Part shown: piece after piece, positions 51,579-60,373 of the stretch | Layout: the number at the start of each line of letters is the position of its first letter | Numbering within the stretch: position 1 is the stretch's first letter | From: Bacteroidales bacterium | Lineage (GTDB): Bacteria; Bacteroidota; Bacteroidia; Bacteroidales; UBA932 | Assembly (NCBI GenBank): GCA_017620335.1 | Contig: JAFZQO010000006.1 | Coordinates: forward strand, 1-64,000 | DNA length: 64,000 bases | Direction of reading: 5' to 3' | Notes under the pieces: generated by a model | Database searches by the model: none | The model's input: the letters and a program-made list of their open reading frames with translations, nothing else | What the model was told of the DNA's origin: nothing | Position numbers and translations under genes: made by a program

Positions 51579-53252
51579 ATGCTCCAGATCCGTTGCCAGA
51601 ACACAGGTACCTCGAAGGAGTTCCCCGAGGGTTCCACCCTGCAGGAGATACTCGCCGCCTTCGAGTTCGAACAGCCTTACACCATAGTTTCGGCCAAGGT
51701 CAACAATGTTTCCCAGGGCCTCCGTTTCCGCGTCTATAACAGCCGTTCCGTGCGTTTTATCGACGTCCGGGACCCCAGCGGAATGCGCGTGTACTGCCGT
51801 TCGCTCAGTTTCCTGCTCTACAAGGCGGCCATAGAGGTGTTCCCCGGTGCCAAGGTCCACATGGAGCATCCCGTATGCAACGGCTATTACTGTACCCTCG
51901 ACAAGCCTGACGGGACCCCCGTAACTGAGGACGACGTGGCCCGCATCGGCGCCAGGATGCGCGAGATAGTCGCGGCGGATACTCCTTTCCACCGCCGCGA
52001 GCTTCCCATCGAGGATGCCATACGCCTGTTCAAGGACCGTGGCATGGACGACAAGGTCAAGCTCATCGAGACCAGCGGGCAGGTCTATATGGATTATTAC
52101 CTGCTCGGAGACACCCCGGACTATTATTACGGCCGTCTCGTCCCGTCGGCGTCCTACCTCCAGGTTTGGGCGGTCCAGCCGCTTCAGGGAGGCATACTCC
52201 TGCGCATGCCCGACAGGCACCGTCCGGAGCGCCTCGCTCCCTTCATCGACCAGCCCAAGACCTTCAGCATGTTCTCCGAAAGCCTCCGCTGGAACGAATA
52301 CATGGACCTCAGGACCGTCGGCGACGTCAACCACGCCTGCCTGCGCGGCAATGCCAGCGAGCTCATCCAGGTGGCCGAGGCCCTGCAGGAAAAGAAGCTC
52401 GTCCAGATTGCGGAGGAGATAGACAGGCGCTGCCGGCGCAAGGAGGATCCGGTCCGCATCGTACTCATCACCGGCCCCAGCAGCAGCGGCAAGACCACCG
52501 TCACCAAACGCCTTAGCATCCAACTCAAGGCTTGCGGCCTGCATCCCGTCTCTTTCTCCACGGACGACTATTTCGTGAACAGGATCGACACGCCGAAGCT
52601 GCCCGACGGCAGTTACGATTTCGACAACTTCGATACCGTGGACCACGGCATGCTGGAGCGGGACGTGCTGGACCTGCTGGCCGGTAAAGTCGTGGAAGTG
52701 CCTGAATACAATTTCGTTACGGGCAAGAGGGAGTATAACGGCAAGCGCCTGCACCTGGACAAGTATACCGTCCTTCTCATCGAGGGCATCCACGCGCTGA
52801 ACCCCCGCCTGACCGCCCGCATCCCCGACAACCGAAAGTTCCGCATCTTCATCTCCACACTCACCAGCACTGCCCTGGACGACCACAACTGGATTCCGAC
52901 CAGCGACAACAGGCTCCTGCGCCGCATCATCCGCGACTATAACAAGGGAGCGTTCACCGCTCGCGAGACCATAAGCCAGTGGCAGAACGTCTGCGACGCC
53001 GAGGAGAAATGGATCATTCCTTTCCAGGAGAACGCCGATGTGATGTTCAACTCGGCCTATCTCATCGAGTTCGCCGTGCTGCGCAACTACGCCGAGCCCA
53101 TCCTTGCCAGTGTCCCCCGCAACTGTCCCGAGTATTGCGAGGCGCACAGGCTGCTGAAGTTCATCCATTACTTCACGCCCGTACCTAGCAAGGAAATACC
53201 CCCGACGTCCCTGCTTCGCGAGTTCGTCGGAGGTTCCAGTTTCAAGTATTAA
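51579..53252 (+). CDS. TGS-domain nucleoside kinase (uridine kinase-like)
   Basis: 557 aa. An N-terminal TGS-like domain (about 1-65), a middle domain resembling the threonyl-tRNA synthetase second additional domain (HPVCNGYYC near 90-250), and a C-terminal uridine-kinase-type P-loop domain. Walker A is GPSSSGKT (299-306); DDYFVNR and LLIEGIHALN are typical of uridine/cytidine kinases. It probably phosphorylates a nucleoside in salvage, but such long fused forms have not been well studied. It converges on codB with a 9-bp gap. Confidence 0.88.
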   Translation: MLQIRCQNTGTSKEFPEGSTLQEILAAFEFEQPYTIVSAKVNNVSQGLRFRVYNSRSVRFIDVRDPSGMRVYCRSLSFLLYKAAIEVFPGAKVHMEHPVCNGYYCTLDKPDGTPVTEDDVARIGARMREIVAADTPFHRRELPIEDAIRLFKDRGMDDKVKLIETSGQVYMDYYLLGDTPDYYYGRLVPSASYLQVWAVQPLQGGILLRMPDRHRPERLAPFIDQPKTFSMFSESLRWNEYMDLRTVGDVNHACLRGNASELIQVAEALQEKKLVQIAEEIDRRCRRKEDPVRIVLITGPSSSGKTTVTKRLSIQLKACGLHPVSFSTDDYFVNRIDTPKLPDGSYDFDNFDTVDHGMLERDVLDLLAGKVVEVPEYNFVTGKREYNGKRLHLDKYTVLLIEGIHALNPRLTARIPDNRKFRIFISTLTSTALDDHNWIPTSDNRLLRRIIRDYNKGAFTARETISQWQNVCDAEEKWIIPFQENADVMFNSAYLIEFAVLRNYAEPILASVPRNCPEYCEAHRLLKFIHYFTPVPSKEIPPTSLLREFVGGSSFKY

Positions 53253-53261
53253 GGAATCGTC

Positions 53262-54515
53262 TTACTTCTTGCAGACGAGGCGGCCGAGGAGGTACACGGC
53301 CACCGCTATCACCATGCCGTTGATGGACGGGATGCCCCACTTCAGGAGGTTTGCCACGACGGCTCCCAGCACCACGCCGGCGACGGCGAACCAGTTGACG
53401 GTCTTGATGGGGGCATCAGGGTCGGCGTATTCCTTCTTCCTCGTGAAATAGTCGATGATCAGGATGGCGCCGATGGGCGGCAGGGTGCAGTTGAGGACGT
53501 TGAGCCAGCCGCAGAAGTTCCAGTAGAGCCACACTGCCGCGACCGTTCCGATGAGGCCGCCGACAAGCACCATGGTCTTCTTGGAGATGCCGGTGATGTT
53601 GGACAGGCCGAGGCCGACGGAGTAGAGGGCGTTGTCGTTGGTGGTCCAGATGTTCAATCCGAGAACGAGGACGGCGAAGTAGAAGAGGTTGAGGTTGAGC
53701 ATGACCTCGAAGATGTCGTTTCCGCCCGCGTAAATGCTTGATACGGCGCCGAAGAAGAACATGAGGCTGTTGCCGATGAAGAATGCGATGACGGTCACGA
53801 TGATGCCCACCTTGCCGTTCTTGGCGAAGCGGGCGAAGTTAGGCGTGGCCGTTCCTCCCGATACGAAACTTCCTATGACAAGTCCTGCGCCGGCTATGAC
53901 GCCGAGGTCCTTGGTGCCCTTGGCGAACTGCTCCACGAGGCCGGCGTCGCCGCGGGAGACCGCGAGGATCATGGCGACGGTGCCGAGGATGGCGATGAGT
54001 GGGACTGCGATGTAGCTGATGACCGTAAGGCTCTTGATGCCGAAATACGCGCTGGCGGTCATGAGGATGCCGGCGACGGCGACGAGCACGTACCCGAGCG
54101 TGGGCATGTGGTTGGGAGTGACGTCAAGCCCGAAGACCTCCTTGGCGACGGGGATGGCAAACATGGCGAGGCCGACTCCGAACCAGCCCATCTGGGTGAA
54201 GGATATCATGGCGCTGGGCAGCCAACTGCCCTTGCGGCCGAAGCTGCGGTGCGAGAGCATGTCCAGGGTGAGGCCGCTGTCGGCGCCGATGTAGCCCAGG
54301 GCTCCGGTATAGGCGCCGAGGATGAGTCCGCCGAGGAGCAGGGCCCAGATGAAGCCCCAGAAGTCGAGGCCGTCGGCGAGCTCCTGTCCCACCCACATGG
54401 ATGCGGAGAAGAAGGTGAATCCGAGCATGACCATGAACATGCTCAGGTTGGTCTTCCTGCCGGACTTGGATACCGGACCGGCAGTGTAGTCGTAGTCGAG
54501 TTTGTTTTTGCTCAT
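53262..54515 (-). CDS. codB: Cytosine permease (NCS1 family)
   Basis: 417 aa (E. coli CodB 419) with twelve membrane helices. The start includes SMWVGQELADGLDFWG, and GLSNITG and GLNIWTTNDNALY match the NCS1 substrate-site helices. It imports cytosine or a related base. It follows the phosphoribosyltransferase-like gene by 12 nt. There is no codA cytosine deaminase in the window, so the imported base may be used directly. Confidence 0.9.
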   Translation of the reverse strand: MSKNKLDYDYTAGPVSKSGRKTNLSMFMVMLGFTFFSASMWVGQELADGLDFWGFIWALLLGGLILGAYTGALGYIGADSGLTLDMLSHRSFGRKGSWLPSAMISFTQMGWFGVGLAMFAIPVAKEVFGLDVTPNHMPTLGYVLVAVAGILMTASAYFGIKSLTVISYIAVPLIAILGTVAMILAVSRGDAGLVEQFAKGTKDLGVIAGAGLVIGSFVSGGTATPNFARFAKNGKVGIIVTVIAFFIGNSLMFFFGAVSSIYAGGNDIFEVMLNLNLFYFAVLVLGLNIWTTNDNALYSVGLGLSNITGISKKTMVLVGGLIGTVAAVWLYWNFCGWLNVLNCTLPPIGAILIIDYFTRKKEYADPDAPIKTVNWFAVAGVVLGAVVANLLKWGIPSINGMVIAVAVYLLGRLVCKK

Positions 54516-54527
54516 CGTATCGTTGGT

Positions 54528-55619
54528 TTAAGATTCTTCATAAAGTCCCAGCGCCTGGCGGAACTCGCGCAGGCGGCGTTCGGATATCTCCCTTATGGTG
54601 CGGGGCTTGCGGAGGAAATCGCGCTCCATGATATACAGTGAAGTCATCTCCTCCTCGTCCAGGTCGCGGTATGCGTTGAGCGAGAGCCAGTCCTCGAAGC
54701 CTATGTCCAGCCCGTGGCCTATCTTCTCCTCCAGGAAATCCTTGAAATCTGTCTTGCCAGCGGCAGCTGCCAGGTCCTTCCAATAGTCGGTGACCTCGCG
54801 GTAGTGGTCGGCTATCTCATAGCGGCGGGCGCCGCCGTCGTATATGATGCATTTCTCGAAGAGCGCGTCGTCGTCCTTCAGGACATGGTAACGGAAGTCA
54901 GGGGAGATGACTCCGTCGCGCCAGTAGAAGTCGATGTCAGGGATATTGACTCCGGTGCAGCCCTTGTCCTCATACACGCTGAACACGCCCTCGTAGAAGA
55001 CGCAGGTGAAGCCTTCGAACTGCGGCCAGATCCCGCGGATCTTCACCGTAATATCCTCCATCAGGCTGATGGCCTTGGTGCCGCCGATGGTGAAGAAAAT
55101 GATGCGGCGTATGCTGCCGCCGCGGCGCCGGAAACGGTCCACGACCTGCTCCAGGCTCATCCTGAGCGTGTCGCCACTGGCAATGATGTCACCGATCATG
55201 AGGGTGCAGTCCCTCTCTATATGGAGCTTCTCGTAACGTATGTCCAGGCAGGTGATCACGCCGTTCTCTATGATCCTTTCGCAGGATATGAAGTCCATGT
55301 TGCGGACCGTGATGCCCTTCCTGTGGCAGCATTCCTCCAGGGGATAGTTGAGCCCTCCGCGGAGGATGGTCAGGATACTGACCTCACCGTCGAGGCCGAT
55401 GTCGATAAGGTGGTCGAGGGCGGCGAGAGTGGAGGGGACCATGCACAGGTAGGAATCGAATCCGATGACTTCCGGGGACGCCATGAGGCGCCGCGTACCC
55501 GGACTGCTGGCGATATAGTAGTCGTTGGACAAGCTCTCGGAACGGAGCCTGTAAATACTTGTGTCGTTACGCAAGTCTGCCGGAAGCAGGCTTGCATCCT
55601 TCAGGACGCTATGTGGCAT
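54528..55619 (-). CDS. Phosphoribosyltransferase-like protein, codB partner
   Basis: 363 aa, cytoplasmic. The PPi loop ILRGGL (85-90) and the PRPP-binding loop of LMIGDIIASGDTL (140-152) are seen, as in type I phosphoribosyltransferases of the uracil type. The normal uracil-binding C-terminus (GLGDAGDR) is absent. Instead about 200 further residues follow, including DIDFYWRDGVISPDFRYHV and a charged end, with no domain I recognise. Placed 12 nt before codB, it may salvage the imported base. Base identity is inferred from context only. Confidence 0.65.
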   Translation of the reverse strand: MPHSVLKDASLLPADLRNDTSIYRLRSESLSNDYYIASSPGTRRLMASPEVIGFDSYLCMVPSTLAALDHLIDIGLDGEVSILTILRGGLNYPLEECCHRKGITVRNMDFISCERIIENGVITCLDIRYEKLHIERDCTLMIGDIIASGDTLRMSLEQVVDRFRRRGGSIRRIIFFTIGGTKAISLMEDITVKIRGIWPQFEGFTCVFYEGVFSVYEDKGCTGVNIPDIDFYWRDGVISPDFRYHVLKDDDALFEKCIIYDGGARRYEIADHYREVTDYWKDLAAAAGKTDFKDFLEEKIGHGLDIGFEDWLSLNAYRDLDEEEMTSLYIMERDFLRKPRTIREISERRLREFRQALGLYEES

Positions 55620-55649
55620 GGGTACTCCCGATTAGGTTCAACCGGGATA

Positions 55650-55657
55650 CAAATATA
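55650..55657 (-). promoter_or_regulatory. -7 box of the PRTase-codB pair
   Basis: CAAATATA reads TATATTTG on the - strand, 30 nt before the start at 55619. Confidence 0.6.
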
Positions 55658-55689
55658 ATTCAAAAACGCTGGTAATCCAATATTCTTCT

Positions 55690-55697
55690 TAAATTTG
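55690..55697 (+). promoter_or_regulatory. -7 box of the GH43 pair
   Basis: TAAATTTG lies 29 nt before the GH43 start at 55727. With 55650-55657 it forms a divergent pair. Confidence 0.6.
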
Positions 55698-55726
55698 TAG
55701 TATATATTTTGGACCTTTAAACCATT

Positions 55727-57439
55727 ATGAAGAAGAATCTGCTTTTGCTGGCCGTCGCCCTTGCGACAGCCGTTTCATGTTCCGAGAAGGCCCCGAAGGG
55801 CACAGCGCTCTTTGATTATTTCTCTTATGAGGGCTGTGACGATTTCTATGCGCAGAACCCGCTTCCGGGCGACGACTATGTGTACAATCCCATCCTCGCC
55901 GGATGGTACTCCGATCCGAGCATCTGCTCGAACGGGCAGGGAGACTATTTCCTGGTGACTTCCACCTTCGTCTTCTTCCCCGGAGTCCCCATCTTCCACA
56001 GCCGCGACCTCGTGAACTGGGAGCAGATAGGCAATGTCCTGGACAGGCCGGAACAGCTGCCGGCGCTGGACGGCCAGCGCATCAGCGGCGGCATCTACGC
56101 CCCTGACATCCAGTATAACCCCGCCAACAAGACATATTACATGATCACTACCGACGTCGCCAAGGGCAATTTCTACGTCAAGACGCAGGACCCCTGGGGC
56201 GACTGGTCCGATCCGATATACGTCCCCGTGGTGACGGGCATCGACCCTTCCTTCTTCTTCGACGACAACGGCAAGGCATACATCGTCAGCAACGATGTCG
56301 CCCCGGACGGCATCGAGGAGTATGAGGGCCACCGCACCATCCGCTGCGTCGAGTTCGACGTGGAGAACGACTGCACCGTCGGCGAGCGCAAAATCATCGT
56401 GAACAAGGGATCCCATCCCGAGAAGAATCCTTACTGGATCGAGGGCCCGCACATCTACAAGATCGACGGCACCTATTACCTGATGTGCGCCGAGGGCGGC
56501 ACCAATTTCGGCGAGTGGCATTCGGAGGTGGTTTTCAAGGGCAAATCGCCCTTCGGCCCCTTCGTGTCCTATGAGGGCAACCCCATCCTGACCCAGGTCG
56601 GCATGGATCCGGCCCGTCCCAACCCCGTGTCCTGCACCGGTCACGCCGACCTTGTCCAGGACGGAAACGGACAGTGGTGGGCCGTCTTCCTCGGCGACCG
56701 TCCTTACCGCGACAACTACGAGAATCTCGGCCGCGAGACCTTCATGCTGCCCGTAAACTGGACGGACGACGGTTTCCCGATCATCCTTCCGGCAGGGGAG
56801 TCCGTTCCCATGATCGTCCGTCACGAGGGCGTGAAGCGTTCGGACGAGGTCACCTTCGGCAACTTCTCCTTCACTGACGGTTTCGACGGGACTGAACTGG
56901 GCGATGCCTGGATGACCGTCCGCACCCCCGCCGAGGGCCTTTATTCCCTTACCGACAACCCCGGCTTCCTCAAGCTGGTCTGCTCCGAGGAGAAATCCAC
57001 CGGCGTGCATACCCCCGCCTTCGTCGGACGCCGCCTGCACCACCACAAGTTCTCCGCGGAGACGAGGGTGCATTTCAAGCCTTCCAAGTACTCGGAGGCT
57101 GCCGGACTCCTGCTCTTCAAGGATGAGCGTCACCAGTATTTCTTCAAGGTCAGCAAGGACGGTGTCGCGCTGCACAAGGTCGAGTTCGAGATCATAGCCG
57201 AAACCGGAAAGCCCTTCCGCTTCCACGAACTGCCCGGTGACATGGCCTCGGCCAAGCTTCCCGGACACAAGTTCGTCGACCTGAAGATTACCTCGGACGG
57301 AGAGACCTTCTCCTTCTGGTATGCGCCGAACGGCAAGAAATGGACGCCCCTCATCGAGGGTGTCGACGCCTCTTTCCTGACATCTGCCTTCGCCGGAGGC
57401 TTCACCGGCACCCTCATAGGACCTTATGCCGTCAAATAA
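55727..57439 (+). CDS. GH43 arabinofuranosidase/xylosidase, lipoprotein
   Basis: 570 aa. The signal ends in TAVSCSEK (lipoprotein Cys18). The GH43 acids are Asp63 in WYSDPSIC, Asp173 in VTGIDPSF and Glu239 in YWIEGPHIYK. A C-terminal beta-sandwich (from about residue 385, FTDGFDGTELGD) is the domain common to GH43 xylosidase-type enzymes. The likely action is on arabinoxylan side chains or xylo-oligosaccharides. It is 10 nt before the next glycosidase-like gene, so the two share a transcript. Confidence 0.9.
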   Translation: MKKNLLLLAVALATAVSCSEKAPKGTALFDYFSYEGCDDFYAQNPLPGDDYVYNPILAGWYSDPSICSNGQGDYFLVTSTFVFFPGVPIFHSRDLVNWEQIGNVLDRPEQLPALDGQRISGGIYAPDIQYNPANKTYYMITTDVAKGNFYVKTQDPWGDWSDPIYVPVVTGIDPSFFFDDNGKAYIVSNDVAPDGIEEYEGHRTIRCVEFDVENDCTVGERKIIVNKGSHPEKNPYWIEGPHIYKIDGTYYLMCAEGGTNFGEWHSEVVFKGKSPFGPFVSYEGNPILTQVGMDPARPNPVSCTGHADLVQDGNGQWWAVFLGDRPYRDNYENLGRETFMLPVNWTDDGFPIILPAGESVPMIVRHEGVKRSDEVTFGNFSFTDGFDGTELGDAWMTVRTPAEGLYSLTDNPGFLKLVCSEEKSTGVHTPAFVGRRLHHHKFSAETRVHFKPSKYSEAAGLLLFKDERHQYFFKVSKDGVALHKVEFEIIAETGKPFRFHELPGDMASAKLPGHKFVDLKITSDGETFSFWYAPNGKKWTPLIEGVDASFLTSAFAGGFTGTLIGPYAVK

Positions 57440-57449
57440 ATATCTGATT

Positions 57450-59504
57450 ATGAAAAAACTGCTTCTGTTCCTCGCCGGCGCGCTCTGTTCCGCCGCCCTC
57501 TTCGCCCAGAACCCCTATCTGCCGCTTTGGGAACATCTCCCGGACGGCGAACCCCGCGTGTTCGAGGATCCCGATAATCCCGGACATTACCGCGCCTATA
57601 TCATAGGCTCCCATGACGTCACTTATTCCGCCTACTGCGGAAGCGACGTCCGCGCATGGTCGGCTCCGGTTGAGGACCTGAGCCAGTGGCGCGACGAAGG
57701 CCCCCTCTTCACCTGGTTCGTCGACGGCCAGTGGGACACGATGTACGCCCCTGACCTCGTTGAGGTTAAGGACAAAGCCACCGGCAAGAAAACATATTAC
57801 CTTTATCCGCATTCCCGCGGACGCGGCAGGGTCGCGTTGGTTTGCAAGAGCGACCGTCCCGACGGTCCGTTCGTGCCCATCAACGCCACCGAGGACGGCC
57901 GCGGATGCCTTCCCGGCTCCCTGATCGACTTTGACCCCTCGGTCTTCATCGAGCCTGTTACTGACAAGAAGGACCCGGATTTCGACCGTGGTTTCAGGGC
58001 ATATGTCTATTACGGATTCCAGCATTCCACTGCAGTGGAGCTCGATCCGGAGACGATGTACTCGAAGCGTCCGGGCACGGAGATCCATGATTTCTTCCTG
58101 CCGGCCAGCTCCCGCTACGGCGTCGTCCGCGATCCGGAGGGGACGGTTTACAACTATCTCTACAAGGACCAGGATCCCGGCAGCTTCAATTTCTTCGAGG
58201 CTTCCAGCATACGACAGGTCGGCAACAAGTATGTCATGGTCTTCTCGGGCTACAGCGGCCCCGATTACGGCCTCGAGTCCACCAACTCCGCCCTGCGCTA
58301 TGCCTACGGCGATTCTCCGCTCGGCCCTTGGCGCTCAGGCGGCGTGCTGGTCGACTCGCGCGGCGTTGTCCCGGATGAGAACGGCGAGCACCTTATGACA
58401 GCCAACTCCGCCCACAATACGCACGGATCGCTGCAGGAGATCAACGGCCAGTGGTACGTATTCTATCACCGCCCGCCCCGCGGTTTCGGCAACGCCCGCC
58501 AGCCCATGGTCGCCCCCGTCAAGATCGAGTGGGACCAGAAAAAGGTGGCCGACGGCGGACAGGTCCGCATCACCGCTTACGACCCATTTTCCGCTGACAA
58601 TACCTGGACCGCTTCCGCGACGGACGGCATGACGTACACCGGCGCCGAGGTCACCAGCGAAGGCTTCCAGATCTACGGCCTGCCTCCGTACAAGTATTAT
58701 TCAGCCGGTTACGCCTGCTATATGACTGACCAGAACTGGATGCAGGACAACCATGACGTATGGAACAACAGCATGGACCTCGCAGGCATCACCAACGGCG
58801 GCATCGTCGGTTTCAAGTATTTCGGCTTCGGAGGACTGGCTCAGGATTCCAAGGGAGTCAAGGCCTTTACGGGCACTCAGAGGGGGGACAGTACCTGCCT
58901 CGACCTTTTCCTTACCCCCGGCGGACGCGGCGCCTTCAAGATCCATATCATGCTCGACGGCCCCTATGCCAACAGCACCTGGAAAGGCCGTGAGATCGCC
59001 GTCATCAACGTCCCTGAGGACGCTCCCCGTACCGTGGCCAACTATCGCGTGGCAGTCCCTGCAGTTGAAGGCCTCAGCGGCAAGCACGCCATCTACCTCG
59101 TAGTCGAAGGGCCGGAGGTCGTGCTCCCGCAGATGCCCATGCGTCCCGGAGGCGGTGCAATGCGTCCCCAGACGCCCCAGCGTCCCATAGGCCTCTTCGA
59201 CCTCCATGGCATAGGATTCTCCAAGGGTGACGTCCCTTGCCAGATGCCCGTCGTCCCGCAGGTCGCCATCACCGCCGACGGCAAGGCCCTGAACATTCCC
59301 GATACCCCAATCCGCTGCAGCAATGCCAACGGCCTTACGGACCAGATCCGCTATCAGGTTTACGCCCCGACAAAGGAGGGCACTGTTATCAAGGCAGCCT
59401 CATCCGATCCGGCCGTCAAGTGCGAGGTCAGTCCCATTGTCGAAGGCCGCGCCACGGTTACATTCACATACAACGGGCTGAAGAAGATCTATCTGATCAA
59501 TTAG
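57450..59504 (+). CDS. GH43-like five-bladed propeller protein
   Basis: 684 aa with a signal peptide (MKKLLLFLAGALCSAALFAQ). A GH43-like start (RVFEDPDNPGHYRAYIIGSH), LIDFDPSVFI and FFEASSIRQVGNKYVMV supply the three acid positions (base Asp, modulator Asp, acid Glu). The propeller fills ~20-370; the rest holds a CBM6-like beta domain (~390-560) with a Met/Pro-rich linker MPMRPGGGAMRPQTPQRP near residue 560-580, and a final Ig-like region. An arabinofuranosidase is the best guess. The start at 57450 was chosen for the signal peptide; a start at 57426 overlaps the first GH43. Confidence 0.82.
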   Translation: MKKLLLFLAGALCSAALFAQNPYLPLWEHLPDGEPRVFEDPDNPGHYRAYIIGSHDVTYSAYCGSDVRAWSAPVEDLSQWRDEGPLFTWFVDGQWDTMYAPDLVEVKDKATGKKTYYLYPHSRGRGRVALVCKSDRPDGPFVPINATEDGRGCLPGSLIDFDPSVFIEPVTDKKDPDFDRGFRAYVYYGFQHSTAVELDPETMYSKRPGTEIHDFFLPASSRYGVVRDPEGTVYNYLYKDQDPGSFNFFEASSIRQVGNKYVMVFSGYSGPDYGLESTNSALRYAYGDSPLGPWRSGGVLVDSRGVVPDENGEHLMTANSAHNTHGSLQEINGQWYVFYHRPPRGFGNARQPMVAPVKIEWDQKKVADGGQVRITAYDPFSADNTWTASATDGMTYTGAEVTSEGFQIYGLPPYKYYSAGYACYMTDQNWMQDNHDVWNNSMDLAGITNGGIVGFKYFGFGGLAQDSKGVKAFTGTQRGDSTCLDLFLTPGGRGAFKIHIMLDGPYANSTWKGREIAVINVPEDAPRTVANYRVAVPAVEGLSGKHAIYLVVEGPEVVLPQMPMRPGGGAMRPQTPQRPIGLFDLHGIGFSKGDVPCQMPVVPQVAITADGKALNIPDTPIRCSNANGLTDQIRYQVYAPTKEGTVIKAASSDPAVKCEVSPIVEGRATVTFTYNGLKKIYLIN

Positions 59505-59509
59505 GGTTT

Positions 59510-60373
59510 TCAGACATTCCCTAGGAAGACCGTTTCAATGCCCATTGAGAGGGCTGTGTCCCGGGCCGCCACGAGAGTCTCTTTCGGCGTCGGCCCGGGA
59601 CCGGTCATCCTGTACCGGGGGAAGAACCTGCTGAAGTGCAGAGGAACGTCCTGGAGGCCGTTATCGACCATCCAGGAGCAGAGCGCGGACACCATCTCCT
59701 CCGAGTCGTTCAGGCCGGTGACGAGGAGGTCGGTGATCTCGACATGGACGCCGGCTTCCTTCATCGCCAGTATGTTCTCCAGGACAGGCGCAAGGGTGGC
59801 GCCGCAGTATTTGCGGTAGAAGGAGTCGTCCATGGCCTTTATGTCTATGTTGGCTGCATCGAGACAGGGGAGAATGTCCCGAAGGGGCTCCTTTTCCACA
59901 TATCCCGCGGAGACGAGGATGTTCTTGATGCCTTTGCTGTTGGCAAGGACGGCGGTGTCGTACATATATTCCCACCAGGTGAAAGGCTCGGTATAGGTAT
60001 AGGCTATTGATGGGAGACCGTGCTTCAGGCATATCCCGACCATCTCCTCAGGAGACAGGATGGTGCGGTCCGCATCCTCCGGGGCGACCTGGGAGATATC
60101 GCTGTTCTGGCACCACCGGCAGGACAGGTTGCATCCTGTGCAACTAAGTGACAAACAGAATGTTCCGGGCATGAAGCGGTTCAGGGGCTTCTTCTCGACG
60201 GGGTCGATGGCTATTGCGCATGGCGCCCCGTATGAGAGGGCGTAGAGCCTGCCGCCGCGGCATTCGCGGCTGCGGCAGAGCCCCCGCCCTCCTTCCTTTA
60301 TCCGGCAGTGATGGGGGCAGAGCATGCACTGGACCCCATTCTCGCATACTGTATAGTACCTCGCCTCGGTCAT
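59510..60373 (-). CDS. AmmeMemoRadiSam radical SAM enzyme
   Basis: 287 aa. The N-terminal CMLCPHHC (Cys16, 19, 23) precedes the radical SAM core CNLSCRWCQN (Cys81, 85, 88 bind the 4Fe-4S cluster), followed by the AmmeMemoRadiSam pattern YTYTEPFTWWEYMYD, KNILVSAGY and LHFSRFFPRYRM. It overlaps the MEMO-AMMECR1 gene by 4 nt (ATGA). The system is widespread but its chemistry is unknown. This protein is soluble and should be cytoplasmic. Confidence 0.94.
   Translation of the reverse strand: MTEARYYTVCENGVQCMLCPHHCRIKEGGRGLCRSRECRGGRLYALSYGAPCAIAIDPVEKKPLNRFMPGTFCLSLSCTGCNLSCRWCQNSDISQVAPEDADRTILSPEEMVGICLKHGLPSIAYTYTEPFTWWEYMYDTAVLANSKGIKNILVSAGYVEKEPLRDILPCLDAANIDIKAMDDSFYRKYCGATLAPVLENILAMKEAGVHVEITDLLVTGLNDSEEMVSALCSWMVDNGLQDVPLHFSRFFPRYRMTGPGPTPKETLVAARDTALSMGIETVFLGNV

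Noticed and set aside
51573-53168. 531-codon open frame on the - strand
   Set aside because: It is antisense to the nucleoside kinase with a good Walker A.
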